From the NCBI GenBank assembly GCA_905221605.1, contig CAJNDS010000735.1, positions 782,100 through 846,099 on the forward strand: 64,000 bases of DNA. Direction: 5' to 3'. This document shows positions 63,441 through 64,000 of this stretch, piece after piece. Within the stretch, counting starts at the first letter, position 1, and every line of letters begins with the position of its first letter. Below the pieces are notes generated by a model that saw only the letters and a program-made list of their open reading frames with translations, did not search any database and was not told where the DNA came from. The DNA comes from Symbiodinium natans (lineage: Eukaryota > Sar > Dinophyceae > Suessiales > Symbiodiniaceae). The translations under genes were made by a program, and so were the position numbers.

Positions 63441-63910
63441 ACCCGATGAAATCAGGGTTTACGGTTTGGGCAATCACACTTTTGTTCAGGGTATATGGCT
63501 ACTTTTTCGCGCTTGACATTGACATACATCATGGGCTTGCGTTTCAGCGCCTTACGCCTATGAATAGACAGAACCAACCCACAAGCGAGATGCAACCAAA
63601 CAGCTTTTTGCAGGCTTGCTCACACCTCAAGCCGTCAAAGACCCTAAACCCTAAACCCTAAACCCTAAAAGCCTTTTGTAGCCCTGCAAAGCACTTACGC
63701 CCCAAGGCCCCAAAACCTTCCAGAAAAGGGTAAAGCCCGGCAAGACCCAGCAAGGCCGGCTTGAAGGTTCATGTGCACTTCGAATTCGGCCTTAAAAGTA
63801 CCCCAAATAAGGTCATAACCATAGGGGTTTAGGGTTTAGGGTTTAGGGTTTAGGGTTTAGGGTTTAGGGTTTAGGGTTTAGGGCCGCAACCCTGTAACTC
63901 TTCTTCTGCT
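63441..63910. other. no gene recognised; telomere tracts
   Basis: CCCTAAA at 63642-63668 and TTTAGGG at 63827-63883. A diverged family A-like end ('gcttgaaggttcatgt') lies at 63759. Confidence 0.5.
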
Positions 63911-64000
63911 TCGGGGCCTTTAACCTTTTTTGGTTATGCAGAATCATCTTGCGAACAAAAAAAGTTAACCTTTTTTGGGGCCAGGGTATTCAGCCCCTAA
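63911..64000. mobile_element. family K hairpin element, cut by the window end
   Basis: 'cctttaacctttttggttatgcagaatc' pairs in part with 'aaaaaaagttaaccttttttgg', as in 26373-26477. The right edge ('attcagcccctaa') coincides with the end of the window. Confidence 0.6.

Overview
This window reads as nuclear DNA of a dinoflagellate, most likely of the Symbiodiniaceae/Suessiales type (genus not assigned). The evidence is dispersed TTTAGGG (plant/dinoflagellate-type) telomere repeats in both orientations; introns that use GT, GC or GA donors with an AG|G acceptor; hairpin insertions that sit in introns and sometimes supply the splice sites (introner-like); a nuclear fragment of mitochondrial cox1; and an 11-base match to the 3' end of the dinoflagellate spliced leader inside an LTR.

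Layout. 1-12.8 kb: small multi-exon genes on the + strand whose introns are packed with TTTAGGG/CCCTAAA tracts and hairpin elements. The best is a DUF1275 (YoaK-type) membrane protein, for which eight exons ending in a stop can be read at 1437-4670. A coiled-coil-like gene (5544-8995) and a partial membrane-protein gene (10664-12774) follow. 12852-21688: a complete, apparently young LTR retrotransposon on the - strand with near-identical LTRs, a half-tRNA-type primer site, a polypurine tract and a 5-bp target duplication. It encodes a giant WW/S1-like/CCCH-zinc-finger protein and no reverse transcriptase. 21.7-30.9 kb: intron-like DNA, many hairpin elements, three more exons of a + strand gene (23245-23923), a cox1 NUMT (27120-27664) and a 600-bp poly-G tract. 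31024-35565: a full-length LINE-like retrotransposon on the - strand, bounded on both sides by telomere-type repeats. It has RNase H in front of RT, no recognisable endonuclease, and an 11-bp motif scattered through the whole element. 35.6-44.8 kb: about 15 short exons separated by introns made of telomere tracts and nested hairpin elements. 45.4-57.6 kb: a GC-rich satellite array split by a 4.85-kb foldback element (49387-54236). 57.6-64 kb: degenerate satellite, a minisatellite, and sparse exons among telomere tracts.

The most unusual feature is organisation. In about 25 cases an exon island lies between CCCTAAA on its left and TTTAGGG on its right, so the introns begin with TTTAGGG and end with CCCTAAA and could fold as hairpins. 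In several cases the telomere repeat itself supplies the GT donor (GTTTAG). The same tracts interrupt hairpin elements and are the landing sites of both retrotransposons. Nearly all long open frames in the satellite, microsatellite and poly-G regions are repeat artefacts and are not annotated as genes.
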